Source: Armigeres subalbatus
Taxonomy: Eukaryota > Arthropoda > Insecta > Diptera > Culicidae
Reading direction: 5' to 3'
Length of the DNA: 64,000 nt
NCBI RefSeq assembly: GCF_024139115.2
Contig: NC_085141.1
Span: 392,880,632 to 392,944,631, forward strand
The notes under the pieces are model-generated. The model worked only from the letters and a program-made list of their open reading frames with translations, was not told where the DNA came from and did no database searches. Of the stretch, positions 34,441-46,020 are shown one piece after another (position 1 is the stretch's first letter; every line of letters begins with the position of its first letter). The translations under genes and the position numbers were made by a program.

Positions 34441-34737
34441 AATGTAATATAAGGGGCAAACTCTCGATTGTCTCGATCGAATTTATTGTTCAATGTTTAG
34501 TAGTTAATTAATTAGTAATAAATGTAGTGTCGGTTATAAAGTTGTTCATTGATTAGTGTAAATAAATGTCATAGTTGTTCGATGTAAAAATAAACTGTGT
34601 AGTGGATTAGAAAACTACCGGCGATCTACTGGAAAACCTAGGAACGGTCAAATTCCGAAGATTTGACGAAGTGCGCCAGTGAATAATAAACAAAACACAC
34701 AATCAAAATCACGCCATAGTGAAGTGCACAGAACTAA

Positions 34738-34893
34738 TCTCGCTTAACTTTTCAAAAGGACCTAAGTAACATTTTTTCATGATTTAATTTCAGTACTGCA
34801 ATCAAATGCTTTCACATTGGTCTGTTGATTGCAATATTCAAATTAAATCATGAAAAAAATGTTACTTAGGTCCTTTTGAAAAGTTAAGCGAGA
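34738..34893. mobile_element. 156-bp hairpin MITE
   Basis: Near-perfect inverted repeat with arms of about 67 bp. The tips are TCTCGCTTAACTTTTCAAAA, and the arms contain GGACCTAAGTAACATTTTT. The loop is about 20 bp around CTTTCACATTGG. Similar text lies on both sides of it (CGCCATA-TGAAGTG at about 34712 and 34907), so it may sit in or beside a local duplication. Confidence 0.88.
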
Positions 34894-35172
34894 AATAAAC
34901 AAATCGCGCCATACTGAAGTGTCCTGGTTGTAAGAAAATCGCCGTCTCGAAGAACTTACGATGCAATCTTCAATAGAATGTACCAATTGATTCCTTTGGC
35001 CATTCTGGGATTATGAAAAAAGTCAAGTGAATTGCCATCGCTCCCAATCATCGAATCCCACGCCATAAACATTAATTAAGGCACCGTTCATCACATCGAA
35101 TCGTGATCATCAGCTGATCAATCTGCTGTAGCCAGATTGTAACCATTTATGATGTAACCATTCGCCTTCAGC

Positions 35173-35425
35173 CCCTTCAGCAGCAGTAAAGGGAAGAAGA
35201 CTTCAGTAACTATAATATATACTTGTAATATGTGTAATACTTGTAATAGTTTTGTATGACTACTCACGGGCAATACATTTGCGACTTCCTGGACTACCAA
35301 ATAACACAAAGTTTGCATAAATTGCGTTGAAAAGTAAAAAGTTATCAAGGAGTTGCCTTAGGGGGGCATATTATACCGTCTTACCCTATATACCAGTCGC
35401 TTTCAGCAGCAGTAAAGGGAAGAAG
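35173..35425 (+). repeat. 24-bp direct repeat flanking 200 bp
   Basis: TTCAGCAGCAGTAAAGGGAA followed by GAAG occurs near 35173-35197 and again near 35401-35425. Either a local tandem duplication or the scar of an insertion. Confidence 0.7.
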
Positions 35426-35586
35426 TTGCCGGTCGTCGGGCAGTGGCTATTGTTTGCTGTAGCTGCTGCTGTATCATCGCACAGTGGAGCGCATGGGGAT
35501 TAAATTTGGATTTAATTCGGAAGATTCAGCAAGGATTGTGGAATAACTTTGGCGTTGTTCTACTACCGTTCCGGTATGTAAGAACC

Positions 35587-36247
35587 GGTATATGACTTGC
35601 CGAAGCCTTTTTTCAACTCCCTCTAACGCCAACCCTTCGATGTCTGTGCGATTTGTTGCGTCTTCGACCGGTGTCATCGGATAATTTGGAAGATTTCTGT
35701 TCGCGAAGAACATGAATGCAAGCTGTGACGGGACGACGACGATCGATTGCGAAGACGGACACTACATTTGATTCTAGGCTACGCTTTTCCAGCCAGGTAA
35801 ATACACTTTATAGTATATGCCCTGCCGAAGCTGGATATTTTGATGTTACACACTGAAATAAATTTCAAATTTCATTCCCCTTTCGGTGCAATTTGTTACT
35901 TGTTAATTGTTACGAGTCGAACAAACTGGACGATAATTTTGAGGGATTTGGTTGATTTTGAACTGAAGCTGAACTCTTTCAGCGTCATCTTTAGTTCTCC
36001 AGGTGAGACTTAGTCCTTAGTTTGAACTCGGCTATTGGTACCTGCTGTTGTTTCATATGTAAGGCGAACAGTATATGTCTTGCCGAAGTTTCAATTTTAA
36101 ATACTACTCCCTCGCATCTCCTGGCTTGGATCGGAATCTGAGGCATTTGTCCGAATCAAGGAGGTGTTCTGTTTTTGCTGTTTTTGTCTTCGGCTGCACC
36201 GCTGTTACTTCTCATTGGTGAGCTGAACAGTATATGTCCTGCCAAAG
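35587..36247 (+). repeat. four copies of a TATATGTCTTGCCGAAG motif
   Basis: GTATATGACTTGCCGAAG at about 35587, AGTATATGCCCTGCCGAAG at 35812, AGTATATGTCTTGCCGAAG at 36070 and AGTATATGTCCTGCCAAAG at 36229, with unrelated sequence between. They lie in the presumed leader upstream of the BEL/Pao gag and could be a leader structural or packaging motif. That is inference. Confidence 0.75.
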
Positions 36248-36378
36248 CGGACAATATTGAGTACTACATCTCCGATTTTATCAATTTTTGGATTTGCCGA
36301 CGGTTCTACGATTCTGCGAGTGGAGTAACCCACTGACTAACGACATCGTTCGAGTTTCCATGGAGCGACGACAGCAAC

Positions 36379-37182
36379 ATGAAGCCCCTTACCAGGAACG
36401 CGGGTTTCTTGAAGAGTTTGACGACGAGGCTGAAGGGGTTAAAATTATCTTTAGGTAACATTAGCCAGTATGTTAAGAATTTTAAGGAGGGTACCCCTGT
36501 CGCTCCAATCAGTGTTCGTCTCGAGAAGTTAGATGTATTGTGGGTTCATATAAGTGAGGCAATCTGGGAAATACAAGCACACGAGGACTTCACGGAGCCT
36601 GCAGGTTTGCAGAGGGAGCAGTTGGAGATGGAGAACCGCTACCACGATGCGGAATCGTTTCTGTCGGAGAAAATAAGAGAGGTTCAGAATAATTTCGTCC
36701 AGAACCAGTCGACTCGTCCTAGAGATGTTATTTTACGTGGTGGTATGGACCACGTTCGCCTACCTCAAATCCAGCTGCAGAACATCGACGACTGGCTCTG
36801 CTTCAGGGATCTATACACGTCTCTGATCCACGAGAATCCAGACCTACCCGATGTGGAGAAATTCCACTACATCAAGGGATGCTTAGCAGGCGAAGCTAAA
36901 GCACTACAAGATCCGCTAAAGATCACCATGGACAACTTCCAAGTTGCTTGGCAGTCGTTGCTAAAACGCTACAACAACAGCAACCTTTTACGGAAGAAGC
37001 AAGTGCAGGCTCTCTTCAAACTGCCGTCCCTCACCACGGAGTTAATCGTGAATCTCCACAGGCTGGTCGATGGGTTCGATCGTGTGATTCTGACCCTCGA
37101 TCAGATCATCCAACCAGCCGAGTACAAAGATCTACTGCTGGTCGAACATCTTAGCGCTCGTCTCGACCCGAGCACACGATGA
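36379..37182 (+). pseudogene. BEL/Pao retrotransposon Gag
   Basis: An open frame of 267 codons starting with ATG at 36379. The second half (VRLPQIQLQNIDDWLCFRD, HYIKGCLAGEAK, AWQSLLKRYNN, HRLVDGFDR) has the order and spacing of the Gag domain of BEL/Pao elements (DUF1759 type): LP-I-L followed by W--F-D-F and a later Y-- L-G-A. The frame ends in TGA shortly after SARLDPSTR, where an intact element would continue to the zinc knuckles. The rest of Gag-Pol follows in shifted frames, so the copy is inactive. Confidence 0.88.
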
Positions 37183-37264
37183 GGATGGGAGGAGCGGAAG
37201 TCGAAAGGCGGAGTCGAAAGTCTTCGAGCCATATTCACCGAAGGTCAGCAACAACGTCGCACAG

Positions 37265-37460
37265 TTGTATAACACGAAGTGTACGTCGTGTGCGGAGATG
37301 TCGCTGTCTAGTCGGGAGTCGTTCTTGCGCAAAGCATCCTTTTGTTGCAATTGTCTCAAACGTGGTCATATAGCTCGTGAGTGCACGTCGAAGTTCTCCT
37401 GTCGGCAATGTAGGGGTCGACATCATTCCTTGCTGTGCTTCAAGGGAGAACGCAGGGGTA
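37265..37460 (+). pseudogene. BEL/Pao zinc-knuckle region
   Basis: In another frame after the gag stop, CCNCLKRGHIARECTSKF and CRQCRGRHHSLLC form two CCHC-type zinc knuckles, as found at the end of BEL/Pao Gag. They would bind nucleic acid in the particle. The frame continues to 37687 without further motifs and overlaps the protease in a different frame, which confirms frameshift damage. Confidence 0.88.
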
Positions 37461-37604
37461 GCCAAGGATCCTCCAGGAGATCGACTTCAGGAGGGAGCCT
37501 GGAACAGGGTAGCACAAGTGCAAATTCCAGGGCAGCGAACGCATTAGCGGTTGAATTTACATCTTACCAACGCAGGGCAGTGTGCTTCATACCGATCTCT
37601 CTTA

Positions 37605-37712
37605 GCTACAGCTGTCGTAGTAATAGAGGACGAAGTGGGTCGTCGATATCCAGCACGAGCACTTCTGGATTCAGGGTCAGAGTGTAACTTTATATCCGTT
37701 AATCCGGAATAA
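37605..37712 (+). pseudogene. BEL/Pao aspartic protease active-site fragment
   Basis: Frame reading VVVIEDEVGRRYPARALLDS then GSECNFIS, with the catalytic D-S-G of a retroviral-type aspartic protease (BEL/Pao elements use D-S-G with this SECNFIS continuation). It stops at TAA 37710-37712. Confidence 0.85.
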
Positions 37713-37744
37713 AGGCATCGCACAAGATAAAGGCTGTCGTCAAA

Positions 37745-38187
37745 TCGCGCGTTTCATCGTATTCTCGATCAATGGACTTCCTCGTTTTAGCGAAGGTCAC
37801 AGCGAATCTTCCAACCTCCATCGTTCTGGCAAGTGGATGGGATGTACCGGAGGACATCGAGCTAGCGGATCCGGTATTTTCCGATCGAGGAAGATTGACA
37901 TGCTGTTGGGCATCCAGGCGTTCTTCAGGTTCCTCCCGTCAGGAAGGGAAATCCCGTTAGTCAAGAACCTACCAGTGCAGACGGAGTTCGTTTTTGGGTG
38001 GATAGTGACAGACGATGTCACATCAGCGACTCAGGCGACTGGGTTCACCTGTAACATGGCGATATTGCACGGTCTGAAGGATCCAATGGTATCCCTTCCA
38101 GAGAAAGCTGAAGTGTTGAAGGACATCGGAGAATCAAAAGACATCACAGTGAGGACGCAACAATCACGAGAGCTTCATCACCGCTAG
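37745..38187 (+). pseudogene. BEL/Pao protease C-terminal region
   Basis: One frame gives VTANLPTSIVLASGWDVP. After a frameshift another gives IDMLLGIQAFFRFL and VQTEFVFGWIV. These correspond to the region after the active site in BEL/Pao polyproteins, including the LLG and GWI motifs before RT. No RT, RNase H or integrase follows, so the element is truncated at about 38190. No LTR pair is recognised. Confidence 0.85.
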
Positions 38188-38189
38188 AT

Positions 38190-40569
38190 TGCTAATCTGG
38201 GGTTTTCAAATTAATTTTAAGATAATGTAATTCATCATAGTTGTAGTTGCGTGTTTTCAATTGCCAATCACACTTTGCATTACGATGTAAAGGAAACATG
38301 AAACATTGATAACAATTCAAAGATGTATTTAATCGACATGGAGCTTTCATGTGCTTTGATGTTTAGTCAATTCCTTCAGAATGAAACTAAGTTTAAATAA
38401 GTGACGCGCTTCATATACCCATAATTGTGTGGTAATTGCACAATGATCTGCAATGCCAAAGAAGTTAAAAATTTTCCTCACTTTAAATTATCCAGGACCG
38501 AGGATTCAAGTCGCCTTTTGCGAATTGGCAATACAATGTTTCTACACGCAAGCCTCACTGAAGAGGCTCCATTCTCACCAGTGAAGACCCTCAGTCGCTT
38601 AGTCATTCTTTTAAACATTTCTAGCCTCAAGTTCAAATGTCTAGCCAGTGTCCATTTAGGTACACATGCCAAGTCGAGTACGAAACTCCACTTAACACGC
38701 TTTCCCAGATTTATTTAGCATGCAAATTACATTTTGAATTTTTAATAACCATCTATGGTGCTATGAGCAACAAAAGTAGCAGTGTCATGTCGCCCATCAG
38801 ACTGGGATGAGCACCGGGACGAAACAAAGATAGAAACTCACGCTATCAGTTATAAACTACCATTTCTGAATTGCTTTTGTATACTTTTGAGTTGTCGCGT
38901 GGCCTTCGTTTAACCTCGACTGCCGCTTAAAAAACTTTTACCATTATCTTCCATGACTGAGTGTAGCCACGTACAGTACCTACGGAACACCGTCCGTCGG
39001 CCGCCCGCTTCCGTTATCTGTCCCGGACGAAGAAGGCGCACGCACGACTGAAACTGCCGCCGAGTGGGGTTCGTAAATTTGAATAACTTTAAATACAAAT
39101 TAATCAGTATTAAAACTTATGGCACTGGTAATCTATGGTCTTAAAAATTTTCCTCCCCGCCATCGATCCGCCTGCTGACTGCTTTCCCATAACGGATGAC
39201 GACGCTCATAACCGGAAAATATAGATAGGCCCGCTCCAACACACTGAGGCGGAAGCTGCCACCACCAGAGCCGATCTTCGCTCATAATGGCTGGTTGGTG
39301 CGGCACGGGCGGCTCGGCGGTGACACAATGGAATGAAACTTTTTCCAACTTGAGGTACGTTCGCTAAGATGAGACAGTTGGGATGCTTCACTTTATCCGT
39401 TGCTGAATGGTTTTTCTGCTCTTATCTTTTGAGTTTGGCTTGAATGACGAGGATTCTTCCGACGACGACGACGTTGCATGATTCGAGGAAAATGTGGCGG
39501 CACGACAACGCACGCCGGAAACAATGTTATTACAGTTATTATTATCATTTTACGAAAGGTTTACGTTTTTGAGCTAAAACTTGTCTTTTGTCCTTGGTGG
39601 GAAAAGTTTTTCAGTTGCCAGAATGATAAAGCGTTATTCAAATGGAATTGAGCGGGAAGCGAAATTAAATCAGAACAATTGGATGGATATTGTGGCTTAC
39701 AAGCTTATTGCCAGAATCGCTCCTTTGAAAAGCAAAAAGTAGTATTAAATTATGGCATTACCTGTTGTAAAACAAAGCCAAATATATTGTCAGCTTCCAT
39801 TATCACATACTGTTCTTAGCTCCTATTGACGACTCAAACGACATTTACCATACCAATTTAGTGATCCGAGATGCTTACTGCTGTAAGATATTCATGATAA
39901 TAAGTTTTCAATACTTCTTGATGATTGCCTGCTTTTCCGCAATTGTCGCTCAAAGCAAGACTGGAGGCAAGGGTGAAATATGACTGTACTATCAGATTAT
40001 CCGTTGCTGGACACCAGTAGTGATATTCTGTTTCTGATTCGTACCATGACGTGTTAATCATATAGGAAACGCCGTCAATGATCCATAACTATTTGGAACA
40101 TTATTCAGAGTCAGAGTTCACCGATATGACCACTCCGCTTGCTGTTTCACAACGCTATTTCTTCAACCACATCATTACAAACGATGGTCGTATATCAAAG
40201 GAAGTATGTTCCAGCGGATAGATTCAAGCAATGGGCGAACAAGAGTTGGGAACGATACGAACGAAAATTGATTGCACAACTGCATTGGTCATAAGCATAT
40301 GCGGTATTTCGAAAAATTTCGTTTCAGATGGTTCGGTGGTTCCGAGCATGGCGAAATCTGATTTCTTGATTTCGTTTCGTTTCGTAAAATTGCAAAAATT
40401 TCGCTAGAAAAAAGTAGCTTCTATCGAAATTTAACGGAATTCCGCGGAATTTCGAAACAAATTTAATCTTAAACCAGACTTTATATTATCAAAAATTTTG
40501 GCTGCGCCGCTGAACAAAATCTAAAAGTTTTTTTTTCAAAACTTTAGGTTATACACATTTTTATATTAA
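38190..40569. other. unassigned DNA
   Basis: About 2.4 kb. A GC-richer stretch at 38960-39350 and the frame at 38425-38718 have no recognisable motif. Around 40360-40460 there are several TTTCGTTTCG and GGAATTCCGCGGAATTTC-like words. No gene supported. Confidence 0.45.
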
Positions 40570-41025
40570 CGCTTACTACATAACTGGGGCTGCGAAATGG
40601 TGGGTTGACATCAAGGAAGGAGCGCCCAACAGAGCTCTGGTCCCCACAAGTCCCTATCTCACGCTTCCACGGGTCGTCCGATGACAAAAGACCGCCAGCT
40701 AAGGGTTGTGTACTTAGCTGGTAGTGCAGCCTGGGCACTGTTGTTCTTCTGACATCAGCTAGAGTGAGAAGGTACGCCTCGAGCGTCTGCTCACCAGGAG
40801 GTGCGGCTCAAACAGCGTCTGCCTGGTACCCAGCGGCTGATTAACGAAATGCTGTATCGCGTCAGCTATACCTAAGGTGGCAGCCCCATCATCGCGATGT
40901 AGGTAACGCGACCCCGGTAAGGTAGCTTACTGAAGCCTCTCAAATACCACGAAAAATGGAGATAGAAGAAAAAGAGAATGTTATTTTTGGCAACCGACCC
41001 GGCAACGAAACAAGGACTATGATTG
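40570..41025 (+). other. 5' region of the second LINE
   Basis: GC-richer sequence with CCAACAGAGCTCTGG, GGTACCCAGCGGCTG and CTATACCTAAGGTGG phrases before the first endonuclease motifs. The start is not sharply defined. Confidence 0.6.
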
Positions 41026-42205
41026 GAAACTCGGTATCTGGAATGTCAGGACCCTAAATGAACCTGGACGAGTGAGCCTTCTGGCTCGTGAACTGCAGAA
41101 GGTTGGAGTGAACGTGGCTGCTATTCAAGAAGTCCGATGGCCTAGATCCGGAGAACGTGAATTCCGAGCCGTGTGTAGTATAAAATCTTTAGCAATTGTT
41201 AACCTAATTCAAATGTCATCCTTAAATCTCAGTTTTCTAATTTATGACCTGTAAAATAAAACCTTCCAGAACACCCAAGCATTAAGCAACACATTGTATG
41301 CATATCCACTAGTAAAGCAGAAACTCACAAGTAAAAACGTTTTCCAAACACGGACCACCAAAAATGCTAACAGTATAATTCATGTTTACCACATGCTTCA
41401 TTTCCGTAAAGCAGCAAAGAAACAAAACAGTCAAATGATATTGACACACAAAACAGATGGCCTGAATTCTTTCGTTTATCTTTTCGGCAATACACTTTAC
41501 ACTAATACACTTAACAAAGCTACGCGATTGGTTGACTGCAATTTTCGGAATAGCCAGTTAGGTTACCACCCATTAATTAACTGTGTAGAGTTTAAGTTTC
41601 CTAGATGTAAGATGATTGAAATAAATTCATTCTTTCGGAACCTCTTGAGCAGACGAGGACTGTTACGCGAACCTGTTTTATCAATGTAGAAGAAAGCTAT
41701 CACACGTGGATCCCACGACCAATACTGCATTCAAGTATAACATCTATCACAGCGGCGGTGAAAAAGCAGAGCATGGAGTTGGTTTCGTAGTGATGGGCAA
41801 GCAGATGAAGCGAGTGATGCGGTGGAAACCCATTAGCGAACGAATCTGTGTGTTGAGGATACGGGGCAAATTCTTCAATTACAGCCTAATCAACGTTTAC
41901 GCACCAACAAACGATAAATCCGATGACGTGAAGGACACGTTTTATGAATGTCTTGATAAAGCCTATGGAGAGTGCCCAAAGCATGACGTGAAAATTGTTA
42001 TCGAAGACGCTAACGCTCAGGTCGGTAGAGAGGAATTTTTCCGTCCCATAATCGGTAGGGAGAGCCTTCACTCAAATGGTGAAACTTGCAAATAGATTGT
42101 TATCGATGTGCGGACATTCAGAGGTCCGAACATTGACTCTGACCACTAGCTCGTTGTCAGTAAAATTCCATCAAGGTCGTCAACTGTATCGATCGAAAGA
42201 TCACA
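41026..42205 (+). pseudogene. second LINE endonuclease, broken
   Basis: Motifs in order: KLGIWNVRTL and NVAAIQEVRWP (41026-41160), then after the LTR insertion GVGFVVMGKQ, FFNYSLINVYAP and DVKIVIEDANAQVG (41710-42060). The expected GD before the NAQVG motif is ED here, a change at a catalytic position. After RESLHSNGE the frame is lost. The following bases still encode DVRTFRG and NIDSDH in another frame, so about 180 bp of the C-terminal half is deleted compared with the first LINE. Confidence 0.86.
41170..41708. mobile_element. solo LTR with 4-bp TSD
   Basis: The LTR is 41174-41704 (531 bp). It starts TGTAGTATAAAATC and ends GAAAGCTATCACA, giving the TG...CA ends of LTRs. CGTG at 41170-41173 and 41705-41708 is a perfect 4-bp target duplication. 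The interrupted endonuclease frame continues on the other side when one CGTG is counted. It contains an AATAAA signal near 41255. No internal region remains, so it arose by recombination between two LTRs. Strand by transcription is probably plus. Confidence 0.85.
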
Positions 42206-42212
42206 GTGATCG

Positions 42213-42850
42213 ATGCGTTACAATATTCAGCGATTGTCGGCGGAAGGAGTATCGGCTGAGTACCGCCAGAAGCTCGACGAACGGATAAGTGCAATCAACG
42301 TTAGCGACAACGTCAACGATCTATGGGAGTCGATCCATGGAGCGGTGAGCACAACAGCACGAGAAGTGGTAGGCACTGCACAGAGGCGACCCAGGACGGG
42401 TTGGTTCGATGTGGAGTGTCAGAGAGTGACAGACGAGAAGAACGTTGCCAGAAGCCGGTTGTTGGTGTCGGGTACCCGATCGAATAGAGATCGGTACAAG
42501 GAAGCAAGAGCAGCCGAAAAACGAACCCACCGCAGGAAGAAAAAAGAGTACGAAGAACAAGTTATTAGTGAGGCGCAGGAAAAATGGAGCAGAACGATAT
42601 GCGGAGGTTTTATGAGTCTGTCAATGGCGTGCGGAGAAAGACAGCGCCATCTCCCGTCATGTGCAACGACCAACAAGGGAATTTGCTGACAGATAAAACT
42701 GAAGTGGCTGCCAGGTGGAAGCAACACTTCGAGACTTTGTTGAATGGAGGAAGTGACGGTGCATCGGTGAACAGAATAAATATTAGCGACGATGGACAAG
42801 CTGTGGAGTCACCTACACTAGATGAGGTTAAAAAGCTGTCAAAAAGCTGA
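42213..42850 (+). pseudogene. second LINE inter-domain linker
   Basis: Frame 42213-42689 (SAEYRQKLDERISAIN, WFDVECQRVTDEKNVA, basic tail with RRKKKEYEEQ) followed in another frame by 42584-42850 (CNDQQGNLLTDKTEVAARW, then a KQHFETLLNG motif). The same NLLT---V--RW-QH-E--LNG block precedes RT in the first LINE. One frameshift separates the halves. Confidence 0.82.
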
Positions 42851-42884
42851 AAAACAATAAAGCTGCGGGAAGGACCAGCTCCCG

Positions 42885-43930
42885 GCTGAACTTCTCAAAC
42901 ATGGCAGTGAGCAGCTTTATGAAGTTCTGCACCATATTATGTCGAAAATATGGGAAGACGAGGAAATGCCTGCTAGCTGGTTGGACGGCCTCATTTGCCC
43001 TCTCTAAGAAAGGGCATAGACTGGAGTGCGCCAATTACCGAAACCCTCCTCAATTCGGCGTACAAAATTATGTCCCGTATTCTGTTCAACAGATTGAGAC
43101 CGCTTGAAGAGTCCTTCGTCGGCGAATACCAAGCGGGTTTTCGTGAGGGCCGATCAACGACGGATCAAATGTTTACCCTGAGACAAATTCTTGATAAATT
43201 CCGGTAGTACAACTTGCAGACACATCATCTGTTTATTGATTTCAAGGCGGCGTACGATTCAGTGAAACGGAATGATTTATGGCAAATTATGCTTGAACAT
43301 GGTTTTCCGGCGAAACTGATACAGCTGATTCGTATAACGTTGGACGGATCGAAATCAAGTGTAAGGCTTGCGGATGAAATATCGACGTCATTTGTTACCT
43401 TAGATGGATTAAAGCAGGGTGATGCACTCTCGAACCTACTGTTTAATATAGCGCTCGAGGGAGCGATTAGGAGAGCTGGTGTGCAAAGAAGCGGTACCAT
43501 TATCACAAAATCGCATATGCTCCTGGGATTTGCGGACGATATCGATATTATCGGAATTGATCGCCGTGCCGTGGAAGAGGCTTTTGCGCCTTTTAAGAGG
43601 GAGACAGCGAGGATTGGACTCACGATCAATACCAGCAAAACGAAGTTCATGGTCGCTGGCCATCAACGTGGGTTCATTAGTGGTGGTGGTAGCGAAATAG
43701 TGCTGGATGGTGAGGAATTTGAAGTGGTAGAAGAATTTGTGTATCTTGGAACATTAGTGACGTGCGATAATGACGTTACCCGCGAGGTGAAAAGGCGTAT
43801 TGCAGCTGCAAATAGGGCTTATTACGGACTTCGTAACCAGCTTAAGTCCCGTAGTCTGCAAAAGAAAACAAAACTCGCGCTGTATACTACTCTGATTCTT
43901 CCGGTGGCTTTATACGGCCATGAGACATGA
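42885..43930 (+). pseudogene. second LINE reverse transcriptase
   Basis: First an out-of-frame start (SFALSKKGHRLECANYR and ILFNRLRPLEESFVGEYQAG, EGRSTTDQMFTLRQ). Then, after a stop at 43207, a long open frame 43214-43930 with HHLFIDFKAAYDSVKR, LKQGDALSNLLFN, the catalytic LLGFADDIDII, INTSKTKFM and VYLGTLVTCDND. It ends at ALYGHET before a TGA. RT catalytic aspartates are intact, but the copy cannot be translated through. Confidence 0.9.
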
Positions 43931-43952
43931 ACGTTAAAGGAGGCTGATCGGA

Positions 43953-44300
43953 GTGTTTGAGCGTAAGGTGCTGCGGACAATACTCGGCGGTAAACAGGAG
44001 AACGGTATCTGGCGGCGTCGCATGAATCACGAATTGTACCAGGTGTATAAAGGGCTGGATATTATTAAGCTTATACAACACGGCATACTACGGTGGGCTG
44101 GTCACGTTGTTCGTATGCCGGAAGAACGTCAAAAAGAGGCCGCAGGCTTCGTGGAAGGCCGCGTACACGATGGCTTTTTGCAGTTGAAGAGGACCTGAGG
44201 GCGCTCAATGTTCAGGGCGACTGGAAGCGATTGCCCAGGATCGAGTCCAGTGGAGAAGGATACTCTATTCGGCAGGTTCATCGGAAAGCTGTAGCCCATC
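43953..44300 (+). pseudogene. second LINE C-terminal domain
   Basis: MFERKVLRTILGGKQ, RRRMNHELYQVY and LRWAGHVVRMPEE (43953-44140), then in a shifted frame RGRPRTRWLFAVEEDLRALN. It corresponds to the end of the first LINE. The AGHV motif is shared by both and by the relic at 62645. Confidence 0.86.
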
Positions 44301-44390
44301 AAGTATCAAGTAAGACGGCATTCAAAATCCCCTCTACAACCAATAAAAGAGACACTCATCCGTATCCCAACGAAGGCTCAGAAGAAGCGT

Positions 44391-45009
44391 TATGATGCAG
44401 TGAAGCCCAAACGTGACGTTTTGTAAGTTTCAGTACCCATGACGGAAATTAAACCACCGACGTAGATACGTTCCGAGTCCCAAATTCAGCTTTTCCTCAT
44501 TCCAAGTGAATTGAATAGAATGTTCTGTTGCGGTATTTCACTCTTATTGACTGCCCTGGTACTGGTCTTGTTCTCTCAATGGTAATTCTTGTCCACAAGA
44601 TAAAGTCTAACGCTCTTGCCCCTTGCTTCAGTCGATAACGGAACACTGAAAAAAAAATTCCAAGTAGAAAGATATGAAATACGTATCTGTTGATACAAAC
44701 AAAGTTGATTAGTGGAAGGAAATAGAATAATTGTAAAGGAAGATCTTTTCAACGAAATGGAAACCAAACTGATTTTTATTTCACATATACTCGTTATAAC
44801 TCGTAAGATACTGAGCAATAACTTTATTACATATATCATCCTAAAATAATAAAAAGCACTAAAACTAGTGCCCATTGTTTGATACAAAAAATTCGAAATC
44901 TCATTGGTAAATGTTTACTTTGTCATAAGTTTTGCAACAGCCTTTTTTTCAAATAAGCGCCATGATAGTGAGTTATGCTTTTTGCCCGCACAAACTCAGA
45001 ATTGTGCTG
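44391..45009. other. unassigned DNA
   Basis: About 600 bp without a recognised gene or repeat. Confidence 0.45.
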
Positions 45010-45840
45010 TGATGATCAACATTTTTTCAAGAGTTTCTTAACTTGTGTTGTTGGGACACCCTCAAAAATTATAATGTTATTGCGGATAGGAACAATCACA
45101 AATCTGTAAGGTAGCATACCCGCATTCAAAAATTGTATCTTCTGTATTGGTGGAACGCCCGCAGGAATAACGGCGCTCTTGTAAATTTGATGGACCACTA
45201 AATTGCTTGGTGAGACGCCCGCAATCAAGTGTTCATTCCTCTGCGTTAATGAGACGCCCACAAGTAGAATGGTGTTATTATGGATCAGATTGCTGAAATG
45301 TTGGGATGGGGAATGATACAATTGTGGATCGGATGGAACACAATTATTCGTGGAGCGAAGCACGTATTCCAGAAATCTTTACTTTGTGTCAGTAGGAGGC
45401 TTGCAAGAATAAAAAAAATAATGGAAATGCGACATACCATAATTCTGCGTGAAAGATTTTTTCCCCTGCGTTGATGGGGCGCCCGTAAAAAATATTATTG
45501 TGGATCGGGTGAATCACAAATCTACGTAGCAGGACGCTCGAATACAAGAATTTCTTTATCTGCGTTGATGGGATACCCGCAAGATGTGTATTGTTGTTGT
45601 GGATCGGAATTATAGCAATTCTACATTGTTCGAAGCTCGAATTCAATATTTTTCCACTTACGTTTGTCCCACAGAAATAAAGATTTCGTAGACCAAATCA
45701 ACCATAATTCTTCAATGTGAAATGCCTACTTTCAAGATGTTTTATTCTATGATGGTGGAATGCCTGCAAAAGGAATAGTTTTATTATAGATCGGAATGAT
45801 CACAATTCTGCGTAGTGGAGAGTTCAAGCATTTTTTTCTA
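45010..45840 (-). repeat. old minisatellite with GACGCCCGCA words, part 1
   Basis: Diverged tandem units in which ACGCCCGCA recurs at alternating spacings of about 60 and 40 bp, giving a dimer of about 100 bp. Shared words are ATAATGTTATTGTGGATCGG, ATCACAATTCTGC and TCTGCGTTGGTGAGACGCCC. The same units reappear at 46020-46120, 47440-47760, 48215-48470 and 52915-53160, so one array has been split by insertions. Confidence 0.82.
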
Positions 45841-45855
45841 CTTTTTCTACTACTA

Positions 45856-46020
45856 TCAGTACCCGCTAAGCTGCGGTGGACGACGGAGGTCCTTCGTAGC
45901 TTAGTAGGGAAAGCACCTGTCATGCGAACTGGGGTCGTGGGATCAAACCCCACCGAAGGGGCGGTTACCCTCCAATACCTTTTCCGAACTAAATCTATCA
46001 CATGTTGTACATATGCATAA
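45856..46020 (+). mobile_element. tRNA-like SINE, copy 1
   Basis: 45890-45960 folds as a tRNA-like cloverleaf. It has acceptor halves TCCTTCG and CGAAGGG, a D arm GCTT...AAGC, and a T arm GTGGG-ATCAAAC-CCCAC. The anticodon-loop position reads TGC, with an imperfect anticodon stem and A where U33 is expected. A non-tRNA tail follows (GGTTACCCTCCAATACC to about 46020). A second copy lies at 46122-46290, so this is a repeat family and not a functional tRNA gene. Confidence 0.7.

Larger units (their letters stand above)
40570..44390 (+). mobile_element. second non-LTR retrotransposon (LINE, RTE-like), inactivated
   Basis: Plus-strand LINE with the same layout as the one at 8136-11790: a 5' region, endonuclease, linker, RT and C-terminal domain. 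Protein motifs differ enough to be a distinct subfamily (FADDIDIIG here, FADDTDIM there). It is interrupted by a solo LTR at 41174-41704, has a deletion in the endonuclease and several stops or frameshifts. The 3' end is near 44300-44390. Confidence 0.88.

Noticed and set aside
42213..42689. A separate host gene with a basic coiled region
   Set aside because: It aligns in order and content with the inter-domain linker of the other LINE and lies between endonuclease and RT motifs.
45890..45960. A functional tRNA-Ala gene
   Set aside because: The anticodon stem has a mismatch, the base before the anticodon is A instead of T, and a second diverged copy with the same non-tRNA tail shows a SINE.
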